Below are positions 11,276-23,401 of a DNA stretch of 64,000 nucleotides, piece after piece. The DNA is from Glebionis coronaria (taxonomy: Eukaryota; Streptophyta; Magnoliopsida; Asterales; Asteraceae), in contig JANFOE010000193.1 in NCBI GenBank assembly GCA_025667525.1, positions 620,001 through 684,000 on the forward strand. Reading direction: 5' to 3'. Every line of letters starts with the position of its first letter. Positions within the stretch are counted from its first letter, which is position 1. The notes under the pieces were generated by a model. That model worked only from the letters and a program-made list of their open reading frames with translations. It had not been told where the DNA came from and did not search any database. Position numbers and translations under genes: made by a program.

Positions 11276-14081
11276 AGCTCTTCATAATGACGAGCTTGGT
11301 AAAATAAAAGCTTTCTCCGACAACTCTCTCAGTTGTACGATAATTCTTTTAATTCAGATGGTGCCGACGTAAAGTGCACATGCCACAGGTGCAGCACCAG
11401 GAATATAATCAATACCAAATTCCACTTGCCTTAATCGCAAAAGTCTAGGTAACAAACCAACAAATATCTTCTAAAGTTTCAGATAACAGAAACATCTTTT
11501 AATAAATTCATATTAGGTTCTTTCTAGATTATAATATCTATGACTAATTCACAACCATTCACGGTATAATTTCAAGTCTGAATGCAGGATATGGTCATCC
11601 ATCAAGAATTATTTAGATTACTTTTGATAATCAACACCTTATCTTTTAGGGGAATTCTATTCGAGTTCCCATCAATTAAGACAACGTCGTCATGTCATAA
11701 TCAATCAATCCATTCTACTGGCACTATCAACTTTCCAGTTTCATTGCCGTCGATAAGATGTGAACTTCTCAAAAGACTAATAATAACACATAATCCTTCA
11801 CAAATTCAAGGATATATGGAGACATAACTACCATTAAAAGAGTAAGGTCAACCCATAATCTACGCGAGAGAATTTCAAATCAGATACTGACGAAAACATT
11901 TAATGAATATGAATATATCCCATGTTTTCATGAATTGAGTACGCATTCGAAAGCTCCTCGGATCGTTACCCAGGTCATTCAAATTTGAAATCTAATCAAA
12001 AGAAATGATAAGAACATCGATACATCCGGTCGGGTATCAATACTCGGTAATCAGATACTTTTCCTAAGAATCTCACCACGGGTGAATTGGACAAGAAAGA
12101 ATTGTCAATTGTCAGATAAGACAATTTCCACATATGAGTAAATTCGACTCAGAAGAATAGATGCTACAGGAACATATGTAGGTGTCCCTAACACTATGTC
12201 CCTATTTTTTACTTCTTGTAGATCTCATAAAATTTAATCTTTCACAATCTTTAAAGAAAATGTAGTGTTTATTAATCAGTTTTATGGTGACTACTAATCA
12301 GCCTTGCATGGTCCATTCCAAATTGTATGTAAGCGCGCAACTATATACAATTTCAAGATTAACGATGCAATACTCAGTTCGTTAAAATTTTATCATCATG
12401 TTCATAATAAAAACATTTTCATGCTTAATTCTTAAATAAGAATCAAAAATAAATTTAAAAAGATTTTCTTTGTTATGAAAACAATTAAGTTTTCCAAGGT
12501 ATTTCATAATCAACTTTATTTCGATAACAATCACTTATAAATCTATCTTTGAATAATCCTTATAGTAATGAAAATTCAATTTTTCTCAATGGGTACTGTT
12601 TTATCTTATAAAAACAATGAGTGATCTACAAAGGAGTGATGAAAGCTTGTTCACCAAGAACTAACTACAATATGCTAGGAAATGAGCTTAGCCACTTAAT
12701 CATGAGGTTCATGACCTCAATGGCGCTCAAAAAGAATAATCCACAACGTAACTCAATTCGAGATGAGTACTTGTTCATTGGTTGCATCACTAATGCGAAC
12801 ATTAGGATGAAGCAATAAAAGATAGATAACATCGATACATGTAGAATTTAGCAATCGAAGGTAGTCTTTTCATTAATCACAAACAAGTAAAAAGTTGTAG
12901 CGTAACACATTACGTGTCACTATGTCATACAATTCCAAAAACTCATCCTACCAACTGATGTCTCAGTTAAGTTAGGGATTATTTTTAAAAGATACCACAA
13001 TGAATACTAATCTACAAGAATCATTAGGTGTTCCACATGTCCCGAAAGATCCATCGGTCCCAATTCAGAAGAAGATTTCTTCAATTTAGTTAATGGACAC
13101 TGGGCATCCTCATCATTGGACAATGGCCTAGGAACAACACTTAACAAACGAATCAACAATCGATTAAAACCTTATAATTATATCATAGAACTTAACGACT
13201 TCCTCTTAACAATATCATATTTCATATGAGTTAAATTTGACTTTATTCAAGTTTCAACCAACTTATGCTCAATTCGATATCTTACCTCATTCTCCAATAT
13301 TTTCAACCTTATTCATAAACCTTAAAAGGGCAATAAAAGCTCGATATGATCAAAACTTAATTTTCAATCCTATAACTCTTATAACAACAATTATCAAATG
13401 TGCCACTAGTATGAAATGACTCACACAATCAATTAGATTTCTTGGAAAGGTACTAGTTGCATGAGGCTTTTGGGTAATGGTTCCATTGACAGCCTCAAGT
13501 GCAACATTCACCCTTTCGATTCTTAAATTTAAGAATTGGGTGACAACGAATCAGATGACACCTTTCCAGGTGGTAACGTTTTGTCAAACTCCACTCTACA
13601 AGGAAAGATCATCATGACATCGATATCAGATTTATTCTCGCCAATTCTTCTTCTATATCACAATCAACTAATATTTACATTTCTACGAATATCAACCATT
13701 TTGTTGGGATTATAAATATCCACAACTTGGTTTAGATCTGGAATAGCTAGATTTCCTACAGGAATAGCTTAGATTAATTTACTAGGGGATTTAGGTTTCC
13801 TTGTGACAATCTACGTCGTATAAATACCTTGTATAAATATAAAATAATCATCAAACAATCATGTAATAAAATTACATCATATATATATATATATATAATC
13901 CAAGTTATATATATATTAAAATAACACTTCTCAGTCTGGCCTTGTCGGTAACTCGGGAATTCTTCGGCACCGTTATAGTCAAAAGATTTTTAGACATTTT
14001 TAGAAAAATGTTTATAGTTAAAAGATTTTGAAATGTTTTATTCAAAACCTTGTTTTAAAAATCTTTCGTTCTCTATAACGA
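11276..14081 (-). other. Element B internal region upstream of RT, unreadable
   Basis: Gag and protease should lie here on the minus strand. I could not read a zinc knuckle, a DTG/DSG protease box or any ORF that resembles them. Short plus-strand ORFs are present but look like chance. An (AT)n microsatellite lies at 13877-13897. Confidence 0.4.
13877..13897. repeat. (AT)n microsatellite
   Basis: About ten uninterrupted AT units, followed by a second shorter AT run near 13905-13917. Confidence 0.85.
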
Positions 14082-14095
14082 GAGCTCTGGTACCA
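14082..14095 (-). other. Primer binding site of element B (tRNA-iMet type)
   Basis: The minus strand reads TGGTACCAGAGCTC three bases inside the LTR. It matches the initiator-Met complement with substitutions. Confidence 0.75.
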
Positions 14096-14098
14096 AAC

Positions 14099-17000
14099 TG
14101 TAACACCCCCAAATTTATACAACTCAATACAGCGGAAGACTAGTTGGTGTTACGGGATAGCACATTACTCACATCATAGACAACGCTTAAAAATCGCGTC
14201 GTTTAATAATAAAACATTTCCATTCATAAATATCAAATTTACATAGGTCCCAAGTCATAGTCATTTCATACAATTTTACAAAAGATTTGAACGGAAATTG
14301 TTATTTAAGTGCGGGCCATGAATTCTTGTTGTCTTCCCGAGAATTACCTTCAAGTACCTGAGATAAAACATGTTAAAAGAAAAGGTCAGCGATAACGCCG
14401 AGTGAATTCATATAGTTTAATAAAACCATCAATGTATATAATTATTACCGAAAATCATTTTTGTACAAATCTTTATAGTAGACCATGAAATAGGCCAAAA
14501 ACATTTTATACAAATCCTTGTCAAAATCACAATATAGGCTTTCGCCTTCAAAACCATTATACGAATCAATGTCGTAAAAATATCATACAATACGTTTTAC
14601 AACGTCGTGTAGAGTTAAATAAAAACCGTTATATGAATATGGTTATATAAAACCAAAACACAAACATAATATAAATAATAAGACCCGATATTGCTAGTCA
14701 GGCAATATATCGTTATTCAATGCATAAAGCAGTATTTTCGTTATCTGGATTATTATAAGCCGCATGACATTGTTACCTTACTACAACAAACAACGGGTAG
14801 CTAGCCCGAAACTCAATTTTCCCATCTAAATTAGCGTGTCGTCACAATAATAACGCTTGTGTAAATCTTCACATACATAAATTCGCTTACCAATCAATGT
14901 GGCATGACGGGGATCAACCGTCAAGGCGCGAACTGGGGTGATCGTCCCCAAATAGTACTATTATATGCATAAGCGTCTACCAAATCCTGGTAGTTCACAA
15001 TTCATGCTAATGGGACTTTTTGTGACATAACCTAACTTTAATAATCCATTTCATTTCATTTATCAGGTCATATATTTATTCATCGGGTCATACAATCATT
15101 CGGTTCCAAATCAATAAACAAACAATCGGGACAAATGATGTCCTATTTTATCAAATCTAACATGTTATCTCCCTCGCGGGTTTATAAAATATTTCATAAA
15201 AACATTTAAAAGAGTGCAAGGCTATGAACTCACGTTGATGTGGGAAAGCGGGTTATCGGCAATTCGGATGTACGGTAGGTGCTTTAATCACGGAAACCTA
15301 GACAAATAATACTCGTCTTAGACTTTTGTCCAATGACTTTATCAAAATAACAATTATGTATATATATGATGACTTTATACATATGATGATGATCAAGTGG
15401 GTTTATACATCTTTACTTATTTATTATAGTGTTTATGTGTTGGTAACATTTTTATACTAGTTATACTAGTTCAATTTAATTACATTTTGAAGCCCAATGG
15501 GCCTATTACAAGCCCAATACTATTCATTAGCTCAATTACACTTTTATTATCATTATTATACTTTATATGTTGGGCCCAAATAGGTTAAGCCCAATAAATA
15601 ATTTTATAAGTGTTTTACTAAATTAGTCGGGTTTATTGTCCATTAAGCTACTTTCGCCCGTTAATGTCTATATGCTGTAAAGCTCGGGTTTTATCGGTTT
15701 TACTTGTTATATATGTTTATATATCAGTATGTGAGTTTATAAAAGTTTACATTAGACGGGTCCAACCGTCTAAGTTTTATTTAACAAAAACGTTAATCTT
15801 TCGGTTTTAGCCGAAAAGACGTAAAACTTAGTATATAGTTTTTATAACTTATAAAACTTACCAACTACCATTTTTATACAATGTCCATTTATTTATCCTT
15901 ATGCATTTTTATATAAATGAAATATATAAGTTAGTGGGTTTTAATTCACATTTTATACTATATTTATTTGAGTGCTTATATAATAATATTAAACTTTAAT
16001 CTCACAAAATGAGTCCTAAAAATCTAGTTTACTAAAATTATCATATCTAGAGTTCTACATGGAGATAGAACCCCAAATTTTTATCACAGAAACTACATGA
16101 TATGTGCTTCATTTTATTCCATCTACTGATGAATCAACCTCTAAATATTTTAATAAATTCGTCCAAAACAGTGTAGGCAGATTTGTACTCTAAACTTGTT
16201 TTGATCATATCTCATTCATTTTTATGATTCTGTTGTATGGCCAACTCGCCAACTCTCACATGTGTATAAAACCTAGTACTTACTGTATATTGATTCAACT
16301 TTTCCATTTTATCAGTTTAACATGTGGTTAGTTACTATTTTTATACAGCCATCATATTTAGCAAGATTTTAACATTGTTACTTATGGTTTTCCATCTTTT
16401 AATCATATTTATCAACACTTGATCCCCACACAACATTTTTATCATCATATATTCATCATATACATATACAATAAGAAAGAAAATACATGACTACATAATC
16501 AAAATAACAAGAGGATGGGAAGAACAATCTTTATACCACCAAGATTATGTAGGTATTCATAAAGGCTTAGATTTTTTATGGAGAAACTTGTGATAGATCA
16601 ACACCAATCTTCATGGACACCAATACTTGTAAACTTCATGCAGAAATCAGCCCTTGAACATCACCAAATCACCTTCTTGGATGTTAGAATCACCTCCAAT
16701 CTTCAAGGCTTCAAAGGTTTCTCCATAATATGGCTAGATAACATGAGATTTGTGGTTAGAAATTATCAAATGGTGGTGTTTGATGGTGAAGTGGGACGGC
16801 AAGGATGAGAGGGTGAGAGAGTTTGCAAGTTGTTTTGCATGTGTAAATGGAAGGAAATGGTTTAGCCAAGATGGTTTTGTGGTTTAGTGGGACAAGTAGC
16901 TTACTTGTTAAGCTTATGCTTACAAGTGTAAGCTACATGTTATAAGGGTGCCACACCATAGATGTGGTGTCCTCTTTTGGCCGTCCCATGTGTTAGTGGG

Positions 17001-17531
17001 GTGAGATAAACTTGTTTTGTCCCATCCTGCTAATTTACGGGTATTCCTCGATTCTATTTTCCTTGATTTGCGTGCCCTCGGGTCGTTTTACGAAAAACGT
17101 TTTTATAAATTATGAATCAACGGCACAAAACGAATCTAATAAAAATTGTCTCATCAAAAACCGAGTTCGAAAACATAAATACGTAATCCTAAGGTTTCCG
17201 GTTTAGTCGTGAAGGACGTTAAATTATAATCGTAAGTCCTAATCTCTTCTCGTAAATTTGTGAGTTTATGAACCAACACAAATTTAAAATCTCAAAATAA
17301 TATTCATGGACAAATTTATTTTCTGAAATGTCGGACTGTCACCAAAGACGGCGAATGTAAACGTAAGCACGTAACGTAGAATCCTCCGGTTTAGACGTAG
17401 TCAATGCTACTTCAAGACGTAAATCGAAATTTCTTCCCAAAAATAAGTGAGTTCATAATATAACATTAAAATAATGTTTTTAAATAATATTTGAGAATAA
17501 AATATAAGCCATAAATTGACGGATTGTCACA
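14099..17531 (-). repeat. Element B right LTR (5' LTR in element sense)
   Basis: It begins TGTAACACCCCC and ends GATTGTCACA, followed by the TSD TTAAA. It pairs with 5291-8682. A 76-codon open stretch at 16578-16808 has no recognisable domain. Confidence 0.92.
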
Positions 17532-17910
17532 TTAAACATAAGCAATCAAAACATATTAAACATATACTGGGAAAACAATTGGCTGCATACGGGGAACCCT
17601 AACAAAGAAGAATGTCCATACTGAAAGGACGGAGAATCCCTACCTTAAGTCCAGTGAACGAAGAAGAAGACGAACGGGAGAGTGTCCTACTTCGATATCA
17701 CTAATGCTACATAAATAATATACGTGTATAAGTATTCTGATTACTGAGTACGTAACTGGTTTTATATCATGTCTTTAGCTTGTTTTATATGTTCATGTCA
17801 TGTTTTACTGATTTTATCGTTATGCTGTGTTTATCATGTATTATGTATAGTCTGATTAAGTATTACTTGTATTTCTTGTATTATTATACTTGTTGTGTAA
17901 TAAGTAGTAA

Positions 17911-18105
17911 CTTTCTAAAAATAGCAGGTTTCCTTAAAATTTAAAGTTTCCAAAAATAGAAAGTTTTAAAAAATATATAGTTCCCAAAAATAGAATACAT
18001 GCCTTAAATAAATAAGTTTCTAAAAATAGAAAGTTTCCATAAATAGATTAGCTGCCTTAAATAAATAAGTTTCTAAAAAATAGAAAGTTTCCATAATTTA
18101 GAAAT
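17911..18105. repeat. Imperfect TTTCTAAAAATAGAAA-type repeats in the A LTR
   Basis: TTTC(T/C)AAAAATAGAAAG recurs several times with short spacers. The core TTTCTA...TAGAAA is self-complementary. Matching arrays lie at 37051-37245 and 55131-55310 in the element C LTRs. Confidence 0.7.
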
Positions 18106-19836
18106 AAACTGGCTAATAAGCTAAATAATGTAAGCTTTGTTTTAATGATTAAATATGTTAAGTCATGTGATTAATAGTATACTTTATTAATTATAACATG
18201 TAAATTATATAAAGTATATGTTATATGAAATTAATCATGATTTAATTAAATTAAGATGTACAAAATACTTAGGTTAAACATGTATTAATATTAAATTAAT
18301 ATACCCTAAGTCGTGTTTATTAATTAATTATATGTCCTGTTTAATAATTAATTAATACTATAGTGTAAAAATAAACAATTACATACTTAGGTTAAAAACA
18401 TGTATTATACATAATAATAATTAACCTAAGTTCATGTCTTAGTTAAACTAATTATAGCCATCATTTAATTAATTTAACTTTCTGGGTAAAAAAAAATAAT
18501 ACGCTTGTAAAAATATAACTTATAAAAATATTATACTTGTAGAAAACGTGATCCGTAAAATGTTCCCGTGACAAAACCCGTGTTTTAATTATACTAAACT
18601 ATGAACCAGACCGGCTCCCCTTGAACCGGACCGAAACAAACAGCCCCTTAATTGCCATTAAACTGCCAACCACCCTTAATTTTGTCTAAAATCAAAAACC
18701 AAACACCCCCTCACTGCCAGTTCCCCCTGGCAGTGGATGTTACTGCCACCGACAGTAACCGGTTTCCCGTGCTCGAACCTTTTTCCCACCGAGAGTCATA
18801 GACTCTCAGTTCCCACTGTCTGAGCAAACACACCCCCCACCGTTGCCACTGCTAAGCCAAACGTACCCCTGCTGGCTGCAGGGGTTGCGGCTGATGGAGC
18901 AAAAAGCCCACCGAGTGTCTAGGACTCTCGGTTAGTGTGCAATCCGGCTGTAACCAACGTCACAACCCACAACCCTGGTTGTTTCCCACGCTTTATACAT
19001 TTAATAACCTGTTTTAGTGGGTTCTAGATTAATTACCCATGGAAAAATAAACTAAACGAGATCAAGATGATCTTGTTCGCGTGTTAGGGTTTAGAAAATC
19101 AAAACGAAAACCAACCTTGATCTCCTAAATTCCAAAAGCCACGTTGTTCTTGTTCTTGGTGATGTAAACCCACTACAGAAGGAGCCCCCAAGAAAAAGAA
19201 AAGTGACGGCATGTTAATTTTGTTTTAGGGTTTTATGTATGATTGCTATGTTGTCACAAAAATATGTACCCCCTCCATCTGGTTGTTTTTAAGCCGAACC
19301 AAAACACTTGGGCCTTGAGCCCAAGTCCTACTTCTTTTCTTCTTTGTCTAAACGGCCCTTATACCTTTTTTCATAATTTGTGTATTGTTAAACGATACGC
19401 GCAGTCGTGTTTTAAACTGTCGTGAATTTTCCCATGGTTATCTTTATACGTTTAAACGTAACTATTACGTACGTAATGACTTACCATGTTTGATTTAATA
19501 TACGAAGAATAATCGTGTTAATTATTCGTCTTTACGTGTTACGTAATTATTAATTATTCATGTTTTTGTAATTACTTGTACGTAACGACATTCATCGTAT
19601 TAATAATTACGTAAGTACGTAATTATGTGTTCGTGATTTCATGTTCATGATTTTATGTTCGTGATTTTAATAATTATCGTGTACTAACACATATTTAATA
19701 CTTATCGTGTAATAACACGTACGTAATTCTTGTAATTGATATTCGTGATACGTGTTCATGTTAAATAAGGAAAGTTTTAACCCTGTACGTACGATCATAA
19801 TTGTACTATTCTTGGTAAAAGCATGCGGGTTTTACA

Positions 19837-20005
19837 AATGCTCTGTAGCTCTATAGCTATCAATGGTCTCACTAGATTTAATTAGAGCAGCTTTGCATTC
19901 TTCAAATTTTTGAGTGAGCGTAGCGTTTGCCTTCTTTAATTTCTTTTGATTTTTTCTAGTTTCTTTGACATCTTTTTGTAAAGAAGCAATTAAGTTAGCA
20001 ATTAA
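19837..20005 (-). pseudogene. Inverted copia gag (coiled-coil) fragment
   Basis: The minus strand encodes ASLQKDVKETRKNQKK and FEECKAALIKSSETIDSYRA. This is nearly the same as element D Gag at about 23205-23361 (ISSLQKDVKETRKSQKA, FEECKAALIKSSETIDSYRA). It abuts the end of the element A LTR at 19836 on one side and a forward copia fragment on the other. It is a displaced and inverted copy with no start or functional context. Confidence 0.85.
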
Positions 20006-20007
20006 GC

Positions 20008-20446
20008 TGGTCCAAGGAAATGTTCTAAGAGCAGATATGACAGTCAACACGACTATTGAAGAGTTGGAAATGTTATATGGACCAATGTATGATGAATATT
20101 TCACAGGGGAGAAACATGTTGTATCGAAGTCTTCCGCTTTCACTCATGATAAGAATGATGATACCGATCATCGTCAACAAAAGGATATAGCTTTATCTAC
20201 TTCAACACGGGTTGCTGCAGATTCACCTCCTCATAATATCACATCAACAACCGCTCCTACAACATCCACAACTACTGTCATTGCTACAGAGAACACAAAT
20301 CAAGCAGATAATGCATTAAATGACGAAGATGAATTTATCAACCCATTCGGTACACCGGTACACGAAATTGGAGAGTCTTCTACTCGCCATGTTGATCCGT
20401 AGAATATGCATATGTTTTATCATCGACATCCTTCAACAAATCATTG
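20008..20446 (+). pseudogene. Displaced copia fragment (integrase to RT linker)
   Basis: This stretch is a close copy of element D at 30487-30923. Shared residues include TTIEELEMLYGPMYDEYF and EDEFINPFGTPVHE. It starts at AAGCTGGTYCAAGGAAATG and ends near CTTCAACAAATCATTGG. It is open for about 130 codons, then hits a stop where the D copy continues. The region links the integrase core to RT in copia polyproteins and has no catalytic role known to me. Together with the inverted gag piece it forms a chimeric scrap upstream of D. Confidence 0.85.
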
Positions 20447-20452
20447 GATTTG

Positions 20453-21435
20453 TGTGATTTAATCATAAATCTTCACGAATTAATTTTTTTTAGTGTTTTT
20501 CAAGCTCTAAATCTTGATTTAAATCACCTACAAAGTTGTGGTAGGGATTTAGATTAGTTATTGTGGTTAAAATCACAAGTTTTTTTGGGCATTTTGGATG
20601 ATTTTGGGTTACGGTTTGATTTTGGATTGATTTGAGGTTGGCTGTTCTTCCTTTCGTAAAAGGGTTTTAGATTTAGTCTGAATGTTTTTCCTTTCGTAAA
20701 AGGGTTTAGTAGAAAGTTACGAAAGCTTTTCTCTTATGAAAGCTTTCAATTACGAAAGTCTTACGAAAGGAATTAGTTCCGAAAAGATTTGGTTACGAAG
20801 GGATTTTGGCTTCGAAAGGAAATCAAGTTACGAAAGGAAATCAAGTTACGAAAGGATTCAACGAAAAGTTTCAGCGAATGATTTCAACGAAAGCTTTGTT
20901 CTACGAAAGGTATTTTCCTACGATTCTATTTTCTACGAAACCTAAAGCTTCTACGAACCATAAACTTTCTACGAAAAGAGTTACGAAAGGAATTTGTTAC
21001 GAAAAGAATTTGTTACGAAAAGAATTTGTTACGAAAGGAAGCGGTTACGAAAGGAAATTGTTACGAAAGGAATTTGTTACGAAAAGAATTTGTTATGAAA
21101 GGAAGCTGTTACGAAAGGAATTGGTTACAAAAGGATTTTGCTACGAAAGGATTTTGTTACGAAATGTTTTCCTTCTACGAAACCTAAATCCTACGAAAGG
21201 ATTTTGTTACGAAAGGTTTTTTTTCTACGAAACCTTATTCTTACGAAAGCTTTCTACGAAAGTCTGTTTCTACGAAAGTTTGATTTTTGCGAAAGTGAAA
21301 AATTTTGGCCTTCGAATTTTTGGTTTCTTGTGAAGATAATTCTGTAGGGGATTTTAACCTTTTTTCTTCGATAACAACAATAACAACACATCTACTGAAG
21401 ATCCTTTTCACTTCAACAATTTCAAGCATCTCGTA
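20453..21435 (+). other. Element D leader or 5' LTR region (boundary uncertain)
   Basis: The stretch precedes the D gag start. It begins TGTGATTTAATC, and its first ten bases equal the LTR-like start at 58069 after the D polypurine tract. Beyond those ten bases the two do not match, so a proper LTR pair is not shown. I found no TGGTATCAGAG primer site between here and gag. Most of the stretch is the TACGAAAGG array. Confidence 0.45.
20640..21300. repeat. TTACGAAAGGAATTTG-type tandem array, period about 16 bp
   Basis: Dozens of copies of (T/C)TACGAAAGG or ACGAAAAG follow each other, with a regular 16-bp period around 20985-21130 (for example TTACGAAAGGAATTTG). Inverted forms (CCTTTCGTAA) open the array near 20650-20700. 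Because 3 x 16 is 48 bases, the array stays open in several frames, which explains the long lysine-rich ORF of about 175 codons here. I regard that ORF as non-coding. Confidence 0.85.
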
Positions 21436-23395
21436 ATGGATTCTACTCAAGAGTATCGTGTCACAAACAACAACATCATGGTGGCGGGTAACAAAGGAAG
21501 ACCACCAATGCTTGTGACGGGTCGCTATGCACAATGGCAATCACGGTTCCTTCAATATCTTGATACTAAGCCCAATGGTGATGTTCTTCGACGTTGCATC
21601 AAATAAGGACCCTATACTCCCACTACAATAACCATTCCTGCAATTCCAACAACCGACTCGACGACTGGTTCCGATGAGCAACAATTGAGGAAACATATGA
21701 GAATACTTCGAAAGAGAAACGTGCTTGGATTGATGCAGAGAAATAAGCAATCTATTTGATTCTAAGTGGGATTGGGGATGATATTTAATCAACGGTTGAT
21801 GCATGCTCTACTGCTAAAGAGATGTGGTTTGCCAGTGAACGTTTGCAACAAGGTGAATCACTTAACAAGCAAGATGTCAAAACTAACTTGTTCTGGAACT
21901 TTGGTAAGTTTACTTCATTGGATGGGGAATCAATTGATTCATATTACTCAAGGTTCTACAAGATGATGAATGACATGACAAGAAACAATTTGCAAGTCTC
22001 CACCATGCAAGTCATTGTGCAATTTCTACAACAACTTCAACCTGAGTGGACACGATTTGTAACTTTGGTGAAACAACAAAGTAAGTTAGACGAGGTCAAC
22101 TATCACACGCTCTTTGACATTTTGAAACAATTTTAGAATGAGGCAAATGAACTTTGAGCTGAAAGGATAGAAAAGACTGCTAACCCACTTGCTTTGGTTT
22201 CTACCACTCAACACACTCAAGATCATCGCTCTCGTACTCCAAAGTCATACTCCACTACATCATCCTCACCAAGGTACTCCACTACATCCTCCTCACCAAG
22301 ATACTCCACTTCGTCTAAGTATTCTGCTCCCACACGATCACGAGACAAAGAACCAAGAGCATATCACCATCACCTGAGCCATCATCTGAAGAGGACAGTG
22401 ATGAAGAACAAGCTTAGAAGGATAGGGAGATGAAGCAACAAATTGCTTTTATTATGAAGACCTACAAGAAAATCTTCAAACCCACCAACAACAATCTTCG
22501 AACATCATCAAATAAAAGGAATCAATATGTTGAGACTCCTCGAAGGTATGACACACGTCAACATGATGAAATTCCTCCAAGGTATAATCGATGTAATCCA
22601 ACACATGTTGAGGGTTCTGCTCGGTACGATCGACAAACTGCTAAGTATGATGCTCAGAGGATTGCTACTGCTGCTGGGAATAGGGAAACTGTTGGTACTC
22701 AAGTGATTCAACAAAGTGGGATTCAGTGCTTTAATTGTCAAGGCTATGTGCATATGGCAAAGGAGTGTAGGAATCCGAAACGGGTTAGGGACTCTGGCTA
22801 TCATAAGGAAAAGATGCTGCTTTGTACGAAGATGGAAGCTGGGGTTAAATTGTCAGTTGAGGAAGGAGCAATGCTTGATGATACTGATGATGAAGCCTAC
22901 GACCAAGAACTTGAAGCACATTACTCGTACATGGAAAACGTTGAAGAAGTTCTTAACGTCGCTAAAGATGACAATGGTCCTATATTTGATACTAAGCCAA
23001 TCGATAAGGTACACACCGAAGAGGAATATAATGTGTTTGGTAATATTCATGCGCATTCTGAGCTACCCAAATCCATTAATGACACATGTGTGATGGAAAC
23101 GGTTGATAGCAATACCACACCCGATTCATCAGACATGTGCAATAATGAGTATGAGGATGATCAACATGAAAATGAGTATGATGATGACGAGGAGCGTATT
23201 GCGCTTGCTAACTTAATTTCTTCTTTACAAAAAGATGTCAAAGAAACTAGAAAGAGTCAAAAAGCAATTAAAAAGACAAACGCTACGCTCACTCAAAACT
23301 TTGAAGAATGCAAAGCTGCTCTAATTAAATCTAGTGAGACCATTGATAGCTATAGAGCTCAGCTTCTTCAAAAGACTAATGAGATTGAGGGGTAA
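21436..23395 (+). pseudogene. Element D Gag, N-terminal part with zinc knuckle
   Basis: The start ATGGATTCTACTCAAGAG at 21436 opens a frame that stops at about 21604 and again near 21748 and 21785. Reading resumes in another register with RLQQGESLNKQDVKTNLFW and SYYSRFYKMMNDMTRNNLQV (21822-22136), the conserved copia Gag (UBN2-type) capsid motifs. After more stops (about 22137-22172) a 321-codon frame (22430-23395) carries the CCHC knuckle CFNCQGYVHMAKEC near residue 98, followed by an acidic stretch and a coiled coil. Gag forms the particle and its knuckle binds RNA. Start chosen because upstream sequence is the tandem array. Confidence 0.85.
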
Positions 23396-23401
23396 AAAGG
23401 G

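Larger units (their letters stand above)
5291..17531 (-). mobile_element. Element B: Ty3-gypsy LTR retrotransposon, degenerate, full length
   Basis: Two LTRs of about 3.4 kb bound a 5.4 kb internal region. The insertion is flanked by a perfect 5-bp TSD, TTAAA (5286-5290 and 17532-17536). The uninterrupted element C LTR shows the empty site near 54750. The primer site (14082-14095) and polypurine tract (8683-8701) put transcription on the minus strand. RT lies upstream of integrase, which is the Ty3-gypsy order. The long LTR starting TGTGACAATCC and the iMet primer suggest a Tekay/Del-like chromovirus lineage, but no chromodomain was recognised. Every coding block carries stops. Confidence 0.9.
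4442..19836 (-). repeat. Element A, right LTR (5' LTR in element sense), split by element B
   Basis: The LTR runs from TGTAACACCCCACTTTGAT at 4442 to GGTTTTACA at 19836. It is interrupted at 5290/17532 by element B. Without B its two parts (4442-5290 and 17537-19836) make an LTR of about 3.15 kb, close to the uninterrupted element C copy at 53885-57108. It contains a hairpin cluster (4991-5242), AAAAATAGAAAG-type repeats (17911-18105), an AT-rich stretch, and a GC-richer block (about 18600-18960) with a perfect GAGAGTC/GACTCTC hairpin at 18791-18807. No long ORF is present. Confidence 0.85.

Noticed and set aside
16578..16808. 76-codon ORF in the right LTR of element B
   Set aside because: The equivalent part of the left LTR (7728-7958) has substitutions that remove the start and alter it. 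No domain. It is LTR sequence.
20806..21333. Lysine-rich ORF of about 175 codons
   Set aside because: It is the TACGAAAGG tandem array read in an open frame. Period 16 bp and simple content explain it.
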